This document shows, one piece after another, positions 1 to 11,942 of a stretch of 64,000 nt of DNA. Below the pieces are notes generated by a model. That model was not told the DNA's origin. It made no database searches and saw only the letters and a list, made by a program, of their open reading frames with translations. Each line of letters starts with the position of its first letter. Position 1 is the stretch's first letter. The stretch covers positions 947,501 to 1,011,500 of the forward strand of contig NC_081809.1 in the NCBI RefSeq assembly GCF_030704535.1, written 5' to 3'. Both the position numbers and the translations under genes were made by a program. Origin of the DNA: Vitis vinifera. Its lineage: Eukaryota > Streptophyta > Magnoliopsida > Vitales > Vitaceae.

Positions 1-2156
1 TCATTTCCAAATTGACTAAGACCTTCTGATGTAGGATCTAATTTCGCAAAGACTTCATGAACAACTTGAAGTAGATCAGGATCAGTACCAACTCCACGTT
101 TATATTGAAATCTTGGATTAAGAAAGAATGCTACAATAGTAAAGTAGAAATGTAAAATTAGAATGTTATGAAAGAAACATATTAAATACCAATAAATTTC
201 AAAGATGAATAATACTTACCTGCTGCATGAAGAGGATGTTTAAGAGTTCTATCCCAACGATCTGCAATTATTTCTAACACCCATTCTTTAGCATTAAGTC
301 GAATGAGGTTCTCTTTCATAACTCGAATCAATTCGTACACAAATGGCATTGTAGGAACAACTTCTGAATCGACAATGCGAAGAACTGTGTATAGCGCCTC
401 ATATATTGACACTAACTTTCCCACTCTTTCCCAGTACGCATGGTCAAACATAAGTGATTCAACCTCTTTGCCGATTAATGTGCGACTTAAGTTGCGTTGT
501 GCCCATTCATCACTGATAAACACTTTCTTCAAGTTTGCTTTCTTTTTCAAAAGACTGTCAAGGGCTATATAATTGGTTGCAAATCTTGTTGCTCCAGGAC
601 GAACTATGTCTCCACCACACACCTTCCGCATCTGTGCAAGCAACCAACTATGGTTATAAATGAAGTTGGTTATCTTTCGAGCCTTTGTAATCAGATCTGC
701 AACACTCGTCCTTTTACCGATGTCTTCGAACATTAAGTCGATGCAATGTGCTGCACACGGAGTCCAATAAAGATTGTATTTCTTCATTAACAACTTCCCC
801 GCCTTCACGAATGCCGACCCATTATCTGTAACTATTTGGACCACATTTTGTTTGCCAACTTCCTTGATCACATCCTTCAACAAACCATATATGTATTTGT
901 TGTCCTTTATATTATTTGATGCATCAACGGATTTGAGGAAGATTGTGCTACCTTTTGAATATACCATGAAATTAATTATGCTTAATTTCGTGGGCCCAGT
1001 CCATCCGTCAGACATAATCGTGCATCCATAAGTCTTCCACTTTTCTCTTTGAATATTGACATAAGCTTCCATGTCTTTGTACTCCATATCCAAATACTTG
1101 TGTTTGATTTCATAAGGAGACGGCGGTTCTATACCCATACCTACCATCCATATATAATTAAAACATATAAGAACATTTGTGTCAATCATACTATATAAAT
1201 AGTAATGATATTGTTCAAATAAATACAACTTTTAAAATTATAGTAATTACCTGCTTGTTGTGCACCAACAATCATGTTCTTGAAGTGGTGAGAGTCTGCT
1301 TTACTTGGCGGAACACTCTCATATATGAAGAACTTACTGATCAAACGTCCCATGGTTTCCTTGATGGCACCACCTTTGAAAAGATTTTTCACAGTTTTCT
1401 GTCTTGCTGCTGAAGATTTGTACAACGAGGGTGCATCAGGCAGTGATGCATCTGAATATCGAACACTTTGCGATTTTCGCATTTGCCTTGTTGTTGGATT
1501 GGTTGGATGTGAAGACTCGCCTATTATAATTATTAAAATTAAACATATATGTTAATTTAATATTATTGATAAAGTTGATAAGAAACAGTAATAATTCAAA
1601 TTAATATTATACCTGTTTTTCTTTTGCCTTTTATAAAATGTTCTTGTTGTTGTCGATTCCATTCAGCAGCTTTTGATGCTCGAACCGCCTCTCTATAAGC
1701 ATGTCGCTCATCAGGGTGCATGTCAGCCGGATACATATACACATCATCATCTCCATCATCATCATCATCACCACCACCACCACCACCATCACCACCACCA
1801 TCACCACCAAGGTTCTCCTCATCGTCCTCATCAATTAAATGCCTATGTCTTCTTCCCATTGTGTCTCGCAGTTCTGCTCGAATCTCTTCTATATCAACAG
1901 CTTTCTTCGCTTTTGCCTTATTTCTTTGCTCTATAAGTCGTCTTATTTCTTGTTTCACTTCTGGAGGCACGTTAGGACACTTTTTTGTATTTGAATTAGG
2001 GTCTGTATGTGATAGGTGAAATTTAAAACGAGTAATCTCACCACTCTTTATTGCCAACCCACAGTAATTGCATATTGTTCCATTTTTGTTCCCTTCCATA
2101 GGTGTACAATATTTCCAACAAGGATCTCGACCCATGGTACCGCTTTCACTAGCCAT
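1..2156 (-). CDS. hAT-type transposase, BED finger + DUF659 (3' end cut by window edge)
   Basis: Protein of a hAT-superfamily DNA transposon, or a domesticated relative. Exons read on the minus strand: 2156-1613, 1520-1251, 1140-220 and 130-1 (continues off the window). All junctions are GT-AG, and phase 1 is kept at each, giving one open frame. Residues about 10-60 form a BED-type finger (CNYC, then HLSH and a later Cys). Residues about 105-145 are a Gly/Asp low-complexity linker encoded by GGT/GAT repeats. Exon 3 carries the DUF659 region, with MSDGWT, the VTDNGSAF motif and a PCAAHCIDL motif, all typical of plant hAT proteins. The C-terminal dimerisation domain would lie to the left of base 1. 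A splice acceptor just before the ATG (AG at 2161-2160) and a donor-like AAG|GTATGT near 2535 suggest an intron in the 5' UTR. No frameshift or stop is visible, so the element may be young or the gene may be under constraint. Confidence 0.85.
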
Positions 2157-2650
2157 TTTCTAAAATTGAATTATGAAACTAATATTAAATTTAAAATTAT
2201 TAAAGATAAAACATGTAAGAAATTTAATATGCATGAAATTGATAAGAACTAATAAAAATTGAAATTAAAATTGAATTATGCATATATGAAATAGATAAAC
2301 ATTACAATAAAATTTTGATAAGAATTAAATTAAATTAAAATAAATTAAATTTGCATATTCATGAAATTGATAAGAATCATTACTAATAAAAATTAAAATT
2401 GAATTATGCATATATGAAATAGATAAACATTACAATTACATTTCCATATGAATTAGAAAATATCAATTAAACTATATATAACAAATAAAATTGAATTATG
2501 CATAATAAAATAAATTTTATGAAAGGTAAGACATACCTTAATTAGCCTTTGACTTGGAGTTAATCCCCTTCACCACCAAATTTTCAAAATAAAAAATTTT
2601 TGCTAGATCATATAAGAATTTTGATGTATGAAATGAAATGGAATGTGGGT
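2157..2650 (-). other. Probable 5' leader intron of the hAT gene, AT-rich
   Basis: This stretch is strongly AT-rich and contains short imperfect repeats: a block starting ttgaattatgcatatatgaa recurs near 2270 and 2400. A donor-like AAG|GTATGT on the minus strand near 2535 and an acceptor directly upstream of the ATG fit an untranslated first intron. I see no protein-coding segment. Confidence 0.4.
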
Positions 2651-3262
2651 ATTTATAGGAATTTTTTTGGTCAAACTAGCCGTTGGATGGTCAAACTAGC
2701 CGTTATAAATTAATTTTAACCGTTGGATCAAAATTTGGTTCAAATTTCACCATTAGATCTTCATATAACCGTTGGAAACACTCCATAGCCCTTGGATAAA
2801 GTCAAGATTGATTTTCCACCATTGGATCACAAATCTGACCGTTGGAGGCCTTTACATACACGGGTGAAATCTAGGCCATCAGATCCTCAAAAATTCAAAA
2901 TTGGCCGTCAGATCAAAAGCAGGGAATCTTCAAAAAAATCGCCGATTTTTTCAAAAAATCGCCGATTTATCGCGATTTTATCGGCAAAAAATCGCCGATT
3001 TTACCGATTAATCGCCGATTTTTTGCTGTCCTCTGCCTTCTTCGCCGCGCGTGGCTCCACTCGCCGATGTTTCGCCGATTTTTCGGTCCTCCACCGATAT
3101 TTCGCCGATATTTCGCCGATATATCGGCGATTTTGCCGATTTTTGGCCGATTTTTCCGTCGATCGATAATCGGTGCCGATTATCGTTTCGATGCCGCCCG
3201 ATAACCGATATTTCTCCGAAATATCGGCGACATTTTCCGATTTTTCAATCCATGGTACCAAG
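2650..3262 (-). repeat. Subterminal repeat block of the hAT element (CGCCGAT arrays)
   Basis: Bases 2655-2850 carry several copies of ccgttggat. Bases 2935-3245 carry eight direct CGCCGAT motifs and two inverted ATCGGCG motifs, mixed with shorter CCGAT and CGATA variants, often as CGCCGATTTTT or CGCCGATATTT. Dense short motifs next to the transposase promoter are typical of hAT subterminal regions, where transposase binds (known for Ac). The element end is probably near 3250-3262, where the repeats stop. I cannot fix the terminal inverted repeat because the other end is outside the window. Confidence 0.6.
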
Positions 3263-3797
3263 GCTTCAAGCTTCAACTTTAGCTTAGTAGTCACAATCTC
3301 GCTACGTAGTCCATGTTCGAATGTTTCCTAATGGACATTATTTGGTTGTAATTAAGTCATCCTCTCTCAACGATGAAGAGCCAACCACCAGAATGTTGAA
3401 GTAGCTGTGGGATCAGCCAGAAGAGCCCCAAGTGTAGCCCTTTAAAATAATAATTAATAACGACAAAAATAATAAGGCCTCTTACACGTAAAAATATTTT
3501 TCAAAATTATTTAGGGAATAAACGTTTTATAAATAAAAATAGAGCATTAACTCAAGTATCTGTAGGAGACATTGGAAAACAGACTCAACAAAACAAAGAC
3601 GCTAAGTAATAAAGAAAACCTTCGGGCCCAACAGTCCTGGAGAAAAACTCAAGTCCATTGGAATTTTGTTTCTTCTTCTAAGTGTTGATGGATATTGATG
3701 TTCTGTCCTCTTGCAAAGAGATGCACGGTTTCTTGAAACTCGCTAATAGAATCAAATTTCTTCAAAATTTTATACCCAGAGAGTTGAGAAGAGAAGC
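3263..3797. other. Spacer between hAT element and LPD, includes LPD 3' UTR
   Basis: No coding segment is visible. The part nearest the LPD stop codon (about 3600-3797) is presumably the 3' UTR of LPD on the minus strand. The rest is AT-rich single-copy-looking sequence. Confidence 0.4.
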
Positions 3798-6700
3798 TTA
3801 AACTGTAACTGGTTCACTTACGGGACTAGGAACATGAGCATGAACCTGCACCAGAAAATAAAAAGATTAGAAAGCAGGTAACTTTTGTCATTTACAAATG
3901 AATTTGAGTATCTTTGCTTAAGAAACAAATGCTGCGCAAGGCATAGGAAATTAATTCTTTTTCATGTAACATCATAAGGGAAAACCATGGTTAGGATATG
4001 ACATGGTTGATAGGGGCATCATTAAAATGTACAAAGCCCACGATTTACAAGATATGGATGATCATAGCCAGGCCTATTGCAACTCGGATGTTCTCCAAGT
4101 CTGGCTTCTCATTGCTTTTACATTTAGCATGGAGAAACAAGGAGATTACTGCAGCCACACTCAATCGGCTGTTAGCAGTAAATATTGTAAGTTTACCTTA
4201 GCTGATTTAAAGAGTTCATCCAGCACTTCTGACAAGGTTGGATGCGCATGAACAGCAAATTTTATGTCCTGTAAGGTGTCCAAAAAAGAAATGTCAAAAT
4301 ACTCATCATAACAAGCTACCGGTTCCACCCTCACTTTCAAGAAGAAACCAAGAGATGATTGAGTTTGACATCACATTCTCAATAGATTAACCACTTCTAA
4401 GGTTGGACTGAGCAGACTATCTAACAAATTGTGTCTGACAAGGGGGATAGCAGATTGCAGGATGTAGACAATAAGTTCAAAGAATTTATTAATTCTAGCA
4501 ATTGCTATATATTAGATCTAGCAGTCCAAGTATCTAGACATGTTAAGAACTCGTTTGGTAGTGATTCTAGGAAACGCTTTTAATATTTCTAATACTTGAA
4601 AATTTTTATCATTCAAGTGTTAGAATTGCTATAAACGTTTTCTAGAATCACTCTCAAATGCACTCTAAATTTTGCTTTGCACAGAAAAACATACCTGAAT
4701 ACGTGTGCCTAGTGCTATAGCATTGGATGCTTCATGGATAAGGTCTGCAGCATGCAACCCAAAGATGTGCACTCCAAGAATCTCTCCATTGTCAGGTCTG
4801 TATATCAACTGGATGAAAATAGACAGAAGAATTGGCAAATGGCAGAAGTAGAAAGACTAAGAGCTTATTTGGGAGTAATTTTAAAATGGGCTAAAAGCAC
4901 TTTCTAATGCTTGGAAGCATTTTCTTACAGAAAACACTATCAAAGTATTTTCATTTTTAGTTTATATCCAAATACTCAGCAATTCTCTTTAAAAGTGTTT
5001 CCAATGGAAGCTTCACAGATAAAAGCATTTTAACTAGAATAACTCCCAGACAGACTCTAAATTGAGACGATTACAATAAAGGTTGAAGAATCAGATTGCT
5101 TTTACATGGATGAGAATGCAAAAATGATATATACCCGATTACAACAATAACAAAAGAGTAAACAGAAACTAACAGAGAACTTTGCACTTGGTTAGACTTT
5201 TTATTTTACATAAAACATTTTTTAAGGAAGCCAAAGACAGGAAAGTTCAATAGCATGAACTTCTCTTTGTGATGATAACCAACCATAGCAAGAGAAGAAG
5301 AGGAAGATGAACAGGAAAATGAGCAAAACAAAACACAAAGAAGCTCCATGAATGTGCTACATATAAGCTACATGAAATTATTTATTAAGAGCTGATGATA
5401 CAGAAAGGTGAATTCTAATATAATGGCGACAGTGATGTTGGGAGAGGACTGGGATTTCCATAACATTTCAGATAACATCTCATAAAGAAAATCAATTATT
5501 ACCATTCAGATTATGCGGAGTCAACACAGAAGTGTTGGAAGAGAAGGGTTAAGAAATATTACCTTAGCAAGTCCCTCTCCTTCATTTTCTGCTAGGGCCT
5601 TTGTGTTAGCCTTAAAGCTTGTCTTTGCAACACTTACTTCAAATCCCTCCTTTTCAGCTTTCTCCCTTGCTTGAGGCTGTGAATTTTTATATTCAGTTAA
5701 AAACAGAGTTTAGAGAACCCACAGAGTAGAACTAGCTGCCAGAGCATCAATTTGCATGCAGGAAACAAACCTATTCCACCAAGAACTAATCTCATATTAA
5801 CATTGTGGCATATAATTGGATGATTTAAATTTACCTCAGTCAATCCAACCATACTGATTTCTGGATGAGTGAAACAAGCTGCTGGGATGCTCAAATGATT
5901 GAGCACATGATCCTTTCCGGTAACTTGCTCAACAACTGCATCACAAGAGCCAAGCAAAAAATGAAGATGGTTTAAGTAGCATTTTTAAAGGTAAAACAGC
6001 AAAATATGAGGTAGTTACCACTAACCTGAAATTCCTTGTGCACTTGCTGCATGAGCAAGCATCATTTTACCATTTGCATCACCTATGCAATACAAGTGAG
6101 GAACCTAATAAAAAAAGTTCCATGTCAGTAACAATCGGCTAAGCCACACAAAAAGTGTGCTTGTAAGAGAATTATAACAGACCAGATTTCCATCAGCATC
6201 AATTACTCGCATACGCTCATCAACAGGAATAAAACCACGTTGTGTTACTACACTGATCTGTAGGAAAACAATTCCACATCCAAAAATCCTTTTGTTAATG
6301 AAGATCTCTATATTTTGTCAAATATATTAATTAAATTGATATACTAGAAGACATACATTCTCCAAGCCAAGACCATTTGTGAATGGAGCCCTTCCAGTTG
6401 CAATTAATGCTGCATCTACCTATAAGGAAACAAAGTTGATGTGAATACCATGACAGGACAAACTACTATTCAAAAAAGAAAATAAAGAAGAACCTCCTTG
6501 ATCACATGCAAAGACTTCCCAGAGGCGCAAAGGTATGGATCCAGAAAACTAACTTCAATCATACTAGAAAGGCAAAAGCTTAATGTGAAAGTTTCATCAA
6601 CTTCTCCCAGAGGCATCCCTGAGTGCATTTGAAAACTTAGAAAACTAACTTCAATCACGGTAGAAAGGCAAGAATCCAATGTGAAAGTTTGAATCATTTT

Positions 6701-9700
6701 AAGGCATCCTGAATACATTCTGAAAGTTGACACATGTCTTAAACTTAGAGTAGCTCAATTTGATCATTCATTGACTTGTAGAAAGAATGGAAGCTATGAA
6801 ATGGTTGGAAATTTACCTTTTTGATGGCTGAAATATGTTAAAAGTAAAACACAGATTTCTTTCAACTAGTTCACAATGTAGAGTATGCATTCGTGTTTTT
6901 CAGAGAATACAACTTTTCAAATAAGTGTATAAGACCTTTTTATCCTTCCAATCTTTTAAAGTTTGAAAAAGTAGACATGAATTCGTTGGTATTAAACATT
7001 AAAGAAGCACTTAGACCTATTTGTTCTCTCTATTCTATCTAAAGCAAAGATCAAGCTAGAACTTGAAAGTAAAGATGTATAAATGCTTCTCGACCCAAGA
7101 TTTCACCGATTTCACACAACAAAATTACCTCCAATGCATCTTTTGGTTCCTTCGTTTTAGCATCAATAAGCTCAATCCTGACTGGTTTTCCATCCTTGGC
7201 TGGAGTGATCTATGAAAAAAAACACCAGCAAGGACAAATAAGCCACTGAGAAATCCCCATCCAGGAAAAATACAAAAATAAACAAAAAAACTACCTTAGA
7301 TGCAAATACTCCAGTGTGATAGTCAATTTTCCGTGGATTTATTAGAACTCTTTGGGCCAACTTCCCAATCTCAGGATCAAATCCAGGCATAAGCTGATCA
7401 AGAGCTTCAATAAAAGTTACCTGTGGAATATCATTATGGTCAACTTGATTTACATTAAAATGAAATTCTAAGTGTAAGTTGTTCCATTATGAGAAAAGAG
7501 AACAAAGATGACAATAACTACTTGCACTGATCAACGGAGGATGCTAGAAGAAAATACAGCTTAAAGTTGTCTTTCCCCAGGGAAAAGGACATAAAGAATA
7601 AAACTCAAGAAACAGTATCAAATGGACAACATGTATGTATTTGTAAGTAGATTTAATACGAGAAAGACAAACAGATCCTGTACAGCTACTAGTAGGAATA
7701 GCAGAGATGGTACAATGGAACTTCAACTGTAATTTCTCCTAAAACTAAAAAGCAGCATAGCTAGTCAAGGTTTGTATGGTTTACACAATAACCTGTTTTA
7801 TTTATGTAATGTGTACCAGAAAAAGGAACTGCCTTTGTTTATTTTACGACTTTTCCATACACTTGGATTTTATGTATGGCAAATAGAGCATTGGAATATA
7901 CATAATATTTCTTATAACCACTCCTTGGAAAAGTTCAGCTAAATATAAGCCTGAAACCATGATTTTATGTTATTTTTCATCTTTTCCAAAAGGGAAAAAC
8001 CATCATCAGCCAATGCTAATATACGTATACCTTCTAAAGAAAACATGAGCAAGCAAAAATATTGAAACCAAAGCACGACAATCACTAATTTTTCAAGTGC
8101 TGATGTTCTGGTAGAACCATGGAGACTGGAGAGATAATCCTTGCAATAGGTAAGTCGTAAAATCATGGATGAAAAAATGATATGCAAGTCATATGAATCA
8201 ACCATAGAATAATGCAATCACATAACTATAGGATAACAGGATGAGGCACACGATATAAGAGGGAAAAGCAGGGGAAGGAGCATTTGTCCTTTGATTTTAG
8301 CACCAGATCTAAGCTGTAACTCACTATTGATTGAAATTTCTCATTTATATAAATTTAAACTGTAATCGCAATGACTATAAAGAAGATGCTACCTCACTTC
8401 CAAGTGCTGTATACACATCACTGAATTCAAGACCAATATAACCACTTCCTACAATGGCTATCCAATCAGGAACAGACTCCAGTTTGAGCGCATGATCGCT
8501 GGTAATAACAGTCTTCCCTGCAAGTCATTATCTGGTGATTAGAAATCTTTGAACACAAAAACCAAAAGATTGACAAATTCATATTATAGATTTTGCAGAT
8601 AACTGGAATACAAGGAATTTCACCCATTACATGTGTGATAAATCATGCCTGGAAACTCATACACATAAACAAGTTTTCCCCACATTTTATGGTCCACAGG
8701 GCTGCTCATTAACTCGTTAAACTTAGATATCCAGATTATCTTCTATTGCATGAGTTAATAGTTCTCATCCAAATCTGAATTTGGAGATTGAATCAGGAAT
8801 AACTTAGCCGATATTTCTATATTTTATTCAAAGTCTTCATTCAAAGACATGTGCAACCACATACTTAGCTCTCCCAAAATGCTATGTAGGACTACAGTCT
8901 CAGTTTCCTGTACCAGGTCATTCTTTGGAACACCTGCATCTGTTCTTGTATATAGCTATAAACTATTTCCTAATGCGAACTGTCCCATCATACAGAATGC
9001 ATTTCCAATAAGAATAGGAAACAGGAAGCAGATTTCAAGAGATGCTGCACTGCATCTCATAAAGTAAGTGTGCCTCTAGCATGAAAAATTCATTTGATTA
9101 CAGAACTTAGTTAAATTTCATAATGGTAAAATGGGGATGAGCAGGAAAGGATGCTTACCATCAACTTCAATCCCTTTTGGGACAAAAGGAACAGAACCAG
9201 TAGCAATGATTATATTTTTTGCAGTTATTACATTCTCAGAGAAGCCAACCTTTCCATATTTCACCTTTTGAGGGCCCTGAATAAATTCATAAATGAAATT
9301 ATTGATAATAAATATCATTAGGACTTTTGTAACCATGAGATTGGTTATTAAAGCATAGGACAGGCTCAAGTAAACCATCCATTTTTCCATGAAGTTCAAA
9401 ACTGTCATAAACCAGGCTTTAATTTGAATTGCTTGAAAGATCTTGTCTTTGTCAGCATGGACAACTTACCAAAATTGTTCCAACGCCTGTTAATATGTCC
9501 ACACCCAATGCTTTCATTGAATTAGTCAAATTATTACGAATTTTAGAAGCAAGGTTATTGGCATGGTCAGCCACTCCTTGTCTGTCATACCCTGCAGCTG
9601 AAACCTGAGTTTCAAGAGATCAGAACAATGAGTCAAATAGGGTTGGAATATTGATAGCATGCAAAGGGGGAAATTCTGAAAAAGGTTGCATCAAGTTATA

Positions 9701-11942
9701 AGCAGTGCAGCCCAACTAAAAGGGTTGATCTGCAAATAAAATAACACAAGAGTAGAAAATTTTACGAAAAAATAGAAGGCTGAAAAACATGCTTGCTAGC
9801 TAAGTTAGATCAAACTTAAATACTTTGTTTGCACTATAAACACATCTCAGCCACACAGAGAAACCAATGATGTGATCTTGCAAGGAAGCATTACCAGAGA
9901 AATACTAAAGAGAGCCATCAAAATATTTTGAATTTGGAATCTTTGGATACTTTCTAATAATCATGCACTGCTACAGGATGCTATATAAGCACTTCAATAT
10001 TGTAGTGTCAAACATATATTTTAAAATTTTTGTTACTATGTACATGGTATATAGCAATCCCAATCAGGGCAGCTACCATTCTATTTAAAACATCGATTCT
10101 GCTACTGCATTTAAGACATGAAGACATGAAGGCATCGAGTATTAATTATCAGTGCCAGGCACACCCATTGCTGCATAAAGACAAACTTGCAGCACTCAGT
10201 ATAAAACAATAGCACAATGATGTTATATTTCGGAATTTGTTGTCTGTGTTAAGTTTATGCTTCAAAAACTTGATGAACTGTGATTATTCTATTACCTGCA
10301 AACCCAAAGCCTTCAAGTGATGCTCACTCTGAAGTTCCCGCATTCGACCACTTACAGCCAGAAGAGCTTTAGAAGGAACACAACCTCTGTTTACACATGT
10401 TCCACCCACCACATCTCCCTCAATGATGGCAGTTTTCAGACCCTGTCAATAATTATTTTTAAAATTATTCCACCCTTAATGACTTGAATATCAATAAACA
10501 CACACGCACACGCACACACACAACTAATTAACTTTTTACAATGCATGATACCGAACAAGGGCCCATCCAGGGAATTTAGAGACACCGAAAAGGGGGGAAA
10601 TTGAATGGTTAAAAAAAATAAAAATGGGAAAGAAAGAAAGAAAGAAAGCATTCATTCAAAAGATTAATCACTGAGTCAAAATACAATTTTGTAATGACAT
10701 CATTAGAGAGGAATCAACTGAGTACTAATACTCATAGCCTGAAAATACCTATTTCCAGATCCATGGATAATAGAACAGCTTTAATGTGTTTATTGAGTTG
10801 CTACATGAATCAGTTATATCAACTTTAATCTGTTTATTGGTGTTAATGAGTTTATATCAGCACCAATCTGAGGGACAAGAACAAGTAAGCATTTTAACTA
10901 AAATCACTTAGACCATCTGCTAATAAGCATGCAGAAATAATGCTCAAAGCAGCATAATTGATGGATGAAGTTTAATTTCACCTAAACCAGAACACAGAAA
11001 TCTCCAAGACAGCTAGAAATAATTTATACTGAGGTTAACTTCCCTTGGAAGTGAACAAACATTGAGTTAAAAAATATAAATAGGGAATTACAATCAAAAG
11101 CAAATACACTCAGTTGAAAACCAACTACTGAACAAGAATGGTTTAAATCACTGATTGAACACAAACTAACGAAAGAATCTTCAAATTCACTTAAATCAAT
11201 GATTGATTATGAAACTAACAACAAATTTTCCATTTGAATAACCTTTTCACAGCTAACAATCTACTTAATCAATGATTGAATATGAGCTAAAAAAAGTTCT
11301 GATTCAAATGCGTTTTCAGAAAAAATAAATAAATAAATCAGCAGAATCAATGATTGAGAATGAACTAGCGACAAAATTGACATTCAGATGACGTTTTCAC
11401 AGCTAAACTCAGTTAAGCCAATAGAAAAATCAATGAATGAGTTAAACTGACATTAAAACTCTCATTCAAATGACGTTAGCATGCCTGATTCAGATGAATC
11501 AATGATTGACTTAAACTAACAACAAAATTGTTTCCAAACCACGCCTCCATAACTGATTGCAGCTAAATTGAAGTTTACTGAATCGATTTAATTAAATAAA
11601 TAAATAAATAAAAATAGGCTGCACCTTCTCGACGGCATGCAGAGCAGCTCCATGGCCACCAACGCCAGCTCCGATAATAACCAAATCGTAGTCGAACGCC
11701 TTCGGAGCACTTCCATTGTCTGATACCGAAGCTGAAACCTTCTTGAAGCGTCCTCGACTGGAGACGATGACTCGACAAGAATCATTTCGTTTCGGAGACG
11801 AAAACCCTAAGGCTTCTCTTCTGAGGCCACAGAAGCGGAGATTGAGAGGACTAGGTGGAGCGGCGCAGGAGAGCTCGGAGGAGTGGCCTGATCTGGGAAT
11901 GGCTGTGGAGGAGGAGAAGGAGAGAGAGAGCGAAGAGTGCAT
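3798..11942 (-). CDS. LPD1: Plastidial dihydrolipoyl dehydrogenase (E3 of plastid pyruvate dehydrogenase)
   Basis: FAD-dependent E3 subunit that reoxidises dihydrolipoamide with NAD+ in the plastid pyruvate dehydrogenase complex, supplying acetyl-CoA for fatty acid synthesis. Exons (minus): 11942-11625, 10442-10296, 9604-9470, 9276-9159, 8517-8393, 7420-7295, 7209-7129, 6419-6357, 6257-6183, 6104-6026, 5935-5835, 5676-5563, 4808-4695, 4268-4197, 3845-3798. They sum to 1716 nt, i.e. 571 aa, close to the roughly 570 aa of the Arabidopsis plastid enzyme as I recall it. Residues 1 to about 75 are Ser/Arg-rich and acid-poor, as in a chloroplast transit peptide. The FAD motif GAGVGG is at 91-96, the redox pair C122/C127 lies in TCVNRGC, the NAD motif GSGYIG is at 263-268, and the catalytic H541/E546 lie in HAHPTLSE. 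An in-frame upstream ATG exists at 12089-12087. Introns hold MITEs and repeats listed separately; elsewhere I see nothing recognisable in them. Confidence 0.96.
4546..4666. mobile_element. Hairpin MITE in the last-but-one LPD intron
   Basis: The 121-bp element is an almost complete imperfect palindrome. The left arm (about 4560-4600) and the reverse complement of the right arm (about 4612-4655) share GTGATTCTAG.AAACG and TTCTAA.ACTTGAA. Its outer ends resemble those of the neighbouring element at 4858-5059 (AGAG-type start followed by TTTGG.AGT.ATT). It is non-autonomous and its superfamily is not certain. Confidence 0.65.
4858..5059. mobile_element. MITE in LPD intron, same terminal type as 4546-4666
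   Basis: Terminal inverted repeats: left TAAGAGCTTATTTGGGAGT and right end, reverse complemented, TAGAGTCTGTCTGGGAGTT. The interior is AT-rich with no coding capacity. It lies in the intron between the exons at 5676-5563 and 4808-4695, so exon 4808-4695 has an element of this type on each side. Confidence 0.6.
6510..6735. repeat. Short tandem duplication in LPD intron
   Basis: Two degenerate copies about 96 bp apart share agaaaactaacttcaatca and a following aatgtgaaagttt. A partial third copy with aaggcatcctga follows. The block lies in the intron between LPD exons 8 and 7 and has no coding meaning. Confidence 0.55.
10496..10648. repeat. CA-type and GAAA-type microsatellites in LPD intron 1
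   Basis: A run of cacacacgcacacgcacaca-type sequence (about 10496-10520) and an aaag repeat (about 10630-10648) lie near the acceptor side of the first LPD intron. They are simple sequence repeats, likely polymorphic in length. Confidence 0.75.
11146..11540. repeat. Six-unit degenerate tandem repeat in LPD intron 1
   Basis: The core AATCAATGATTGA recurs with small changes at 11146, 11194, 11267, 11345, 11428 and 11497, spaced 48, 73, 78, 83 and 69 bp. Most cores are followed by a version of ATGAACTAACAACAAAATT and then CATTCAAATGACGTTTTCAC. The core is itself near-palindromic (TCAATGATTGA). The array lies in the first intron, within 800 bp of the start codon. Confidence 0.75.

Noticed and set aside
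1673-2019. Plus-strand His-rich and Ser/Pro-rich open frames
   Set aside because: They are the antisense of the Gly/Asp repeat in exon 1 of the hAT transposase gene; low complexity keeps several frames open.
2935-3245. Regular short repeats that could suggest a CRISPR array
   Set aside because: The repeats are 7-11 bp, irregularly spaced and partly inverted, in a plant genome beside a transposase gene. They fit subterminal transposon repeats.
2792-3294. Arg/Ser-rich open frames on both strands around 3.0 kb
   Set aside because: Created by the CGCCGAT repeat block; no domain and no splice-consistent partner exons.
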